Source: Paragonimus westermani
Lineage: Eukaryota > Platyhelminthes > Trematoda > Plagiorchiida > Troglotrematidae
Assembly (NCBI GenBank): GCA_008508345.1
Contig: QNGE01003607.1
Coordinates: 16,042-80,041, forward strand
DNA: 64,000 nucleotides
Reading direction: 5' to 3'
Within the stretch, counting starts at the first letter, position 1; each line of letters opens with the position of its first letter. Shown one piece after another: positions 60,250 through 64,000 of this stretch. Position numbers and translations under genes: made by a program. The notes under the pieces are model-generated. The model ran no database searches. It was not told the origin of the DNA and saw nothing but the letters and a program-made list of their open reading frames with translations.

Positions 60250-60469
60250 CGGCCATGCTACTAAGGTATAGTGTAGTGGGGACTACAATAGGCTTAGCTA
60301 TCATTTGTACTCTCACTGCCACTACCTTTATGTTAACAACGTCATCGGGGTAAGGTGCACAGCTCTTTGTTCACGCCGTGCACTCAAATGTGTCCTATTT
60401 GTGTACAGACATTGAGCCCGACAAACTTAGTCAACCGATAGGAACGTGACAACCAATGGTCCACTCTGT

Positions 60470-61260
60470 ATTGTGTTGTCATGTTGTCTTATGTATAATC
60501 CCTCCCGCTTCCATCCAGGTCTTCGAACACAGGCGGACACCGTCCGTACTGAAGAATGAGGAAGATGGCCAGCCACAGCCCGAGGTCAGCGATCAATGGG
60601 CGCGTATTGTCAGTGGTTCGTCGAGCTTCCCAGATGGTGACGGGGGATGTGTTCTGTAAGCTGTTTTCGGCGTTCGTGAGACCCCACCTTGAATATTGCA
60701 CCCAGATGAACGTGCCATATCTGATGCGTGATAACGTAGTAATAGACGGGATGTGGATGCTGGCGTGGTGCACAATTTGAATGGTCTGCCATACTCACAA
60801 AGAACTGATAGCTAGCACAGGCGATCGCTTTTTTTATTGACGAATGCAAGGTGACCTGATCCCCATTCACCGTATATTAACCAGGCGCATTGATCCTGAT
60901 CTTTGCGGTCTATTTATGCTGGCGCACTTGTAGGCTTTGTAGACACCATGTAGTCAGACATCGCCGTGATCACTTGGCGGTGCGATTTTAACCACGTTAC
61001 TAGTACCGCGGGGACTGCTGCGTCGACCACGTAGGTTTCACCAGTTGGCCTGGATTCAGGAGTACGAGCCCAGTTGACTTACAGTTGCATAGGTGTATCC
61101 CCCTCCGGTTTCATCTACGTTTCTGCACAGGAACAGCCAAGTGGAATACCGCTGGAGTTCCGGTCCCATCTGAATCTGATCCTGAGGTCATTCCTGGCTG
61201 GTAGTTCTTCCCTGGACTGTGCCACCCGCTTTACCTATATATATGAAGACACGGTGTAGC
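60470..61260 (+). pseudogene. CR1-like LINE relic, 3' part
   Basis: RT thumb: VRRASQMVTGDVFCKLFSAFVRPHLEYC in pieces near 60613-60700, then YLMRDNVVIDGMW to about 60755. In shifted frames come RMQGDLIPIHRILTRRIDPDL near 60840-60905 and a C-terminal segment ending LDCATRFTYIYED near 61220-61255. The polymerase core and endonuclease are absent, so this is a 5'-truncated copy of the same broad family as the relics at 41-49 kb. Confidence 0.7.
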
Positions 61261-62399
61261 CTGATCCTTTTTACCTATGCTGTGCCGATACATTTTTCTC
61301 ACTGATTTGTGTCTCATCTCTTCGAGACAGACTGTTGCGTTTCCACTGCTGCAGTTGGATATTGAGTGTATTATCACTAGTGATTGACTGTTCTGGAACA
61401 TTATAGTTATGACACCCACACACCTAATTCTGTAGTGTTTATTTTAACAGATGTTGGGATACCCAAACTCACACAAGAGGCGTATTTCGACCACCAAATA
61501 TCCAGTATGCGGCAGGAGCCGAAACTTCCAGCGCCATTCAGATACACTGTTGTAGGAGACTTGCATACCTGACAACTTCAGGTGCGTCATTATATACTTC
61601 ATTTCCCCCCAATACGACACATGAACGTAGTACTGCCACTGCTTCCCCATGAGACTTACAAAGGAATTATCGTTGCTATCCCAGGTGACTTCGACAGCCT
61701 TCTCACTTTCTGTGACGAAGGGTCACAAGTCTTTATCCAACAATAGATTACCGAAGAGAATTTCACAAATAGCAACAACTTAGCACCGCAGGATTGCTGA
61801 ATTACCTACAACTGACGAGACAACCGGGTTGGTAGATGTTTGTGGACGAGTCGCAAGAGCGGATGGGATGTGTTGTGGAGAGATTCGGTGAAGGTATTTG
61901 ACAGCTACGAGGTTAGTGTGTTTCGTCTTCGTCCCCTTGAGACTTGGCTAGGGCCGAGAAGTTGGCTAGGCTGTTGGGCCAGGCGAAACGTTTCGTATGT
62001 GTGACAAAGTCGCAGGGCCCGCGTAGACGTCTATAGATGAGGCGAACACTGTACGAAGCTACCCAGAATGACCAAGCAGTAGACAGCCTGACTGCCAGAA
62101 GTGCTTTACCTCTGACCAGCGTGGGCACGTGACACGTTTTTTGTCGTTAGCCGCCCCAAAGCGCACAACTGTCTGTAAGTCTCCTGTGTATCGTTTGTAT
62201 CTCTTGTTTCTAAATAGGAGTTTAGAGATGCTTTATGTCATATATGGAAAGCCTAAATTGTGATTGCCAGATTCCGGGGCCGCGTATAGTCTGTCTAATA
62301 AAGAGAAACAACTTGCCAGCCTGATGTCACTTCTAGGCTGGTCAACCGAGTTTTAGTCGTCGGTGGGCAACCGTTACACATTCTTGTTTGTGTTCGCTA
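61261..62399. other. Unassigned stretch
   Basis: Minus-strand ORFs at 61231-61650 and 61913-62128 have no motif. No repeat match was noticed inside the window. Confidence 0.4.
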
Positions 62400-64000
62400 A
62401 GCATCAGCCTTGCGCGGATTGACCCGACCCCCATGGTTTTGATCAGCTATTCGCTTAATTGGTGGACGTTCTCTCCACTGGCCCTTTATAAATACAACAA
62501 ACCACTGTCAGCTTTGTAGCCGAACACAAGCTCATTCTCAGGATACTGCATGCATGGGCGCGTTGCCGGAGGTTCAGTAGTTAAGATAATAGAATTGGTC
62601 AGAAACCTGTGTAACCCACTTATCCGGGAGGACTGCTTGCATAGTCTGCCGAGGCTAAATGCACGATTCGCCGATGACCCAATGGGCGTCGTTTTATATA
62701 CGTTATCTGTTTTGAACGTGATTTTTAGATCCTACAGGATTTACTAGCTCTGACGCAGAAGCCGCAAATGTTCTGGCGAACTTCCACAACAGTGTTTCTG
62801 CATAGATACGTTCAGCATCTCAGGTTTGGACTAAGAACCTAATGGATGACATTAGTATTGGGATGCTTCATCGGAAGTTATTCTGGAAAATCTTTTACAC
62901 CTTAAGTTTAGTTTTCCTAGTCTTGACCACTTCCCCACAAAACATTGCGTGAAGCAGCCGAATAATTTCCTGAATCCCTCAATTATTCACGCAGTCCATT
63001 TTCAAGGGCCAGGTACCCAATAATTAGAAGCTTACTAGTATTACGCTTGTCTTCACGGGCGGTAGGCCTGATCATTCTGGTGGTTGTCGGTCCATTGGTA
63101 CGCTTCCCTGTCTTTCAAAAGTGGCGGAGGCGCTCGTATATGACTCGGTCCACAAGCACCTACCTTGCAACTTTTCACTGCCTCGCAATGGGGTTTTAAA
63201 AAGGATCGTACTCGCATGACATTTATCGTTAGCTACCGATTAGTAGACGATATCAGTTAATCGGGTCAGTGGTGATGACCTTGCCTACCGTGACTTCGTC
63301 AAAACGCTTGATCGAGCGACCCTTTCGGATCAATACTATAGGATGCAGGATGACCTCATTAAGTGGCTGGAGTTGTATCTTGTCAATCGGTACTGTGGTG
63401 TGCTCGTGGACCGTGCGTCCTTCAGTTGGCAAGTCATTCAGGGGTGTGTCATGGTCTTGTTGTTGGCCTGTTTTTGTTCCTTGTCACCAGTGATCTTCCG
63501 TTGATTTTGCCCCCGCTGTTGTTTTGGTTGATGGTGTTGAAGTTTGACGGCCATTGAATGTACCCAACGCTGACTCACTTCTACAAGATGACCTACACCT
63601 CTCGTTCAACTGGTCTCAGACGGGTACGTTGGAATTTAGTTTCAGGAAGTGCAAGGTTGTGCACGTTTGACACCTGTTTATTGCTTGAATGGATTCGTCC
63701 TCTATTCAGTTCTCATGAAGTGGAACGTAGACGTCTCCGTTCTGCTTTCTCTGTTGAGCATGAGAAGGACTAGCAGTGTTTTGACGCCACTCGATCCACT
63801 TCTTGGGAAGTTTGATCCCCGTTCTATGCTTTTTCTGATGACTCCAATCTGACGCACCTCGGGAATAAGACTGCGACTTGGTTCCCCTTTCTGCAAGAGA
63901 CAAGTTGCTCCACAAGGTATGTCTTTCAGGACTGTGAAAGCGGATTCTCGACTTTCTCATCGATGCTGATACGTCGGAAGGCGTGGTCACAGCACGTCAC
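62400..64000 (+). pseudogene. CR1-like LINE relic running off the window
   Basis: Linker: DAEAANVLANFHNSVSA near 62753-62803. RT: LSKVAEALVYDSVHKHL near 63112-63163, SQWGFKKDRTRMTF near 63183-63222, then LIKWLELYLVNRYCGVLVDRASF near 63355-63423 and SDLPLILPPLL near 63487-63520. The active site should be FADD; here the bases at about 63521-63535 give Val-Asp-Gly or, in the adjoining frame, Trp-Leu-Met, so the second Asp is lost. A LEFSFRKCKVVHV segment follows near 63628-63666. Numerous stops and shifts. The rest of the thumb would lie beyond 64000. Confidence 0.7.

Noticed and set aside
59791..60264. 157-codon plus-strand ORF
   Set aside because: It is stitched across a flank repeat, two palindromes and an 11-bp array, and has no recognisable domain.
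1..64000. CRISPR array, operon or phage-like organisation
   Set aside because: No direct repeats with spacers, no closely packed long ORFs and no ribosome-binding-site pattern; the content is eukaryotic retroelements.

Overview
This window looks like repeat-rich DNA from a large metazoan nuclear genome, most likely a flatworm of the trematode type. Four things point that way. One Ty3/Gypsy element has the CHCC gag motif of the CsRn1 clade, described from the liver fluke Clonorchis. There is a Penelope-like element (PLE) with a GIY-YIG endonuclease and inverted terminal repeats. There are several CR1-like LINEs, and the flanking DNA is gene-poor and carries short candidate exons with GT/AG borders. 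No bacterial, phage, CRISPR, rRNA or confident tRNA feature was seen. The species cannot be fixed from the sequence.

Layout. 0-14 kb: no recognisable repeat or gene family, only a few minus-strand exon-like ORFs (best 11552-12063). 14.8-15.8 and 24.6-25.6 kb: two diverged copies of one ~1 kb element with short terminal inverted repeats and a hairpin just inside each end, apparently a non-autonomous DNA transposon. 18.1-18.6 kb: an unassigned 174-residue ORF. 19.0-22.9 kb: a 5'-truncated CsRn1-like Gypsy element with its 3' LTR; a lone LTR of the same family lies at 37.4-37.9 kb. 25.9-29.0 kb: a possible host gene on the plus strand whose candidate exons have good splice sites and partly compatible phases. 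29.2 kb: an orphan PLE terminal repeat. 34.9-35.7 kb: a LINE reverse-transcriptase relic. 38.1-40.0 kb: a PLE flanked by nearly identical ~200 bp inverted repeats that carry a hammerhead-ribozyme-like core. 41.5-49.1 kb: three LINE relics head to tail. 49.6-59.7 kb: a nested pair of Gypsy elements, with a second family inserted into the 3' LTR of a Mag-like element. 60.0-60.25 kb: two palindromes and an 11-bp repeat with units in both orientations. 60.5-64.0 kb: two more LINE relics, the last running off the window.

Every autonomous element here is dead. The breaks are in-frame stops, frameshifts, truncations and lost catalytic residues; all three Gypsy integrases have lost the second catalytic Asp. 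All nine coding relics lie on the plus strand. The most unusual items are the hairpin-ended ~1 kb family with one covarying stem pair, the PLE repeats whose copies have damaged opposite halves of a hammerhead-like core, the inverted 11-mer array, and the nested LTR composite.
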